DNA of 22,112 nt from JBAZOB01 sp041648895 (lineage in GTDB: Bacteria; Patescibacteriota; JAHJAL01), in the NCBI GenBank assembly GCA_041648895.1, contig JBAZOB010000018.1:1-22112 (forward strand), given 5' to 3'. The notes under the pieces were generated by a model, which saw only the letters and a program-made list of their open reading frames with translations, was not told the origin of the DNA and searched no databases. Shown piece after piece: positions 21,377 to 22,112 of the stretch (its first letter is position 1; the number at the start of each line of letters is the position of its first letter). The translations under genes were made by a program, and so were the position numbers.

Positions 21377-22112
21377 ATGAACATTTTCGAGAAATTCGCG
21401 CCGGCCGGACATTTTTATTCTCCTCTACCCGATTTGGCGGCGGTAAAAAGGAAACGGGATAAATTATTTGATCGAACACAAAAGGAGTTGCCGGGAATTA
21501 ACGTACGCGATCAAGAGCAGCGGCAATTGTTGGACAGATTATGCCAATATTATGGTGATCTGCCTTTTAAGGACGAAAGACAAACAGGTTTAAGATATTT
21601 CTATAATAACAGCGCCTACAATCAGGGTGATGCTTTTATGCTCTACGCCATGATTCGTCACTGGCGGCCGCGGCGAATTATCGAGGTGGGATCTGGTTAC
21701 TCTTCAGCAGCGACATTGGATACCAACGAATTGTTTTTGGAGAATAAGATTGATTGCACTTTCATTGAACCATATCCGGAATTATTATTTTCCCGGCTTA
21801 AACCAGATGATCGCGAGCGGCATAATTTTATTGATCAACCGCTGCAAGAGATTGATCTGAAAATTTTTAACCAATTGGCGGCCAATGATATTTTGTTTAT
21901 CGATTCTACCCACGTGGCCAAGATTGGCAGCGACGTTAATTATTTATTATTTGAAATTCTCCCGCGTTTGCAGCCGGGAGTAATTATTCATATTCACGAT
22001 ATTATTTTTCCCTTTGAATATCCGGAAGACTGGGTGATGAGTGGCCGGGCCTGGAACGAAGCCTACCTGCTGCGCGCCTTTTTACAATTCAATCATGACT
22101 TGAAATTATGAT
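21377..22112 (+). CDS. class I SAM-dependent methyltransferase (3' end beyond window)
   Basis: The ATG lies 12 nt after the stop of the fusion gene, so it is in the same operon. A SAM-binding motif I-I-E-V-G-S-G-Y-S-S-A-A-T-L is at about 100-113, followed by the acidic F-I-E-P-Y-P and F-I-D-S-T-H at about 175. Then comes G-V-I-I-H-I-H-D-I, as in Methyltransf_24-type enzymes linked to polysaccharide clusters. There is no stop before the window end, and 244 residues are visible. It may modify a sugar or the glycan end, but its exact acceptor is unknown. Confidence 0.88.

Noticed and set aside
1..22112. Alternative genetic code with TGA as glycine
   Set aside because: Several genes end in TGA exactly where the next gene starts or the family ends, for example fic, the TIKI-like gene and wzt.
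1..22112. CRISPR arrays, tRNA or rRNA genes, transposase or integrase genes
   Set aside because: No regularly spaced repeats, no tRNA-like cloverleaf and no transposase or recombinase reading frame were found, so the origin of the island as a mobile element is not directly shown.

Overview
The window looks like a chromosomal segment of a small-genome bacterium, probably from the Candidate Phyla Radiation (Patescibacteria). That placement is inference, drawn from the gene mix, tightly packed genes with weak or absent Shine-Dalgarno sequences, and a very large fused methyltransferase/glycosyltransferase. TGA is used as an ordinary stop codon by several genes (fic, parts of the restriction operon, the NYN gene, wzt). 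This argues against the code-25 lineages (Gracilibacteria, Absconditabacteria).

Region 1 (about 1-9820, all on the minus strand) is a type I restriction-modification island with cargo. In transcription order it runs radC, hsdM, a DUF4145 protein, an unknown 239-aa protein, a small protein with TIKI/TraB/EreA-like motifs, hsdS, parA, fic, hsdR. Three AT-rich overlapping genes lie between hsdM and hsdS. A ParA-type ATPase and a Fic protein, each with its own promoter, lie between hsdS and hsdR. fic has a consensus promoter (TTGACA-17-TATAAT) with a 10-bp inverted repeat placed over it. fic and hsdR overlap by ATGA. Both fic and parA place TATAAT exactly 6 nt before the ATG, which predicts leaderless mRNAs. 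hsdS carries a short GC-rich palindromic insertion in frame in its central linker.

Region 2 (9820-15158) holds housekeeping or unrelated minus-strand genes: a Tat-exported orphan protein, a NYN-domain nuclease, the translational GTPase TypA/BipA and an MsbA-like ABC exporter. The gap between the Tat protein and the NYN gene has two consecutive plus-strand promoters, each followed by a short region ending in a T-run. The second has a clear hairpin terminator. These are candidate small RNAs.

Region 3 (15286-end, plus strand) begins with a HEXXH metallopeptidase and a strong bidirectional terminator. It continues as a surface-polysaccharide cluster: Wzm-type permease, Wzt-type ATPase with a C-terminal cargo domain, a 987-aa methyltransferase-GT2-GT4 fusion, and a second SAM methyltransferase cut by the window end. 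An 87-bp element made of two inverted 29-bp palindromic repeats separates wzt from the fusion gene.

No tRNA, rRNA, CRISPR array or complete insertion sequence was seen. The most promising new biology is the three-gene cassette inside the restriction operon, together with the self-contained fic/hsdR control region.
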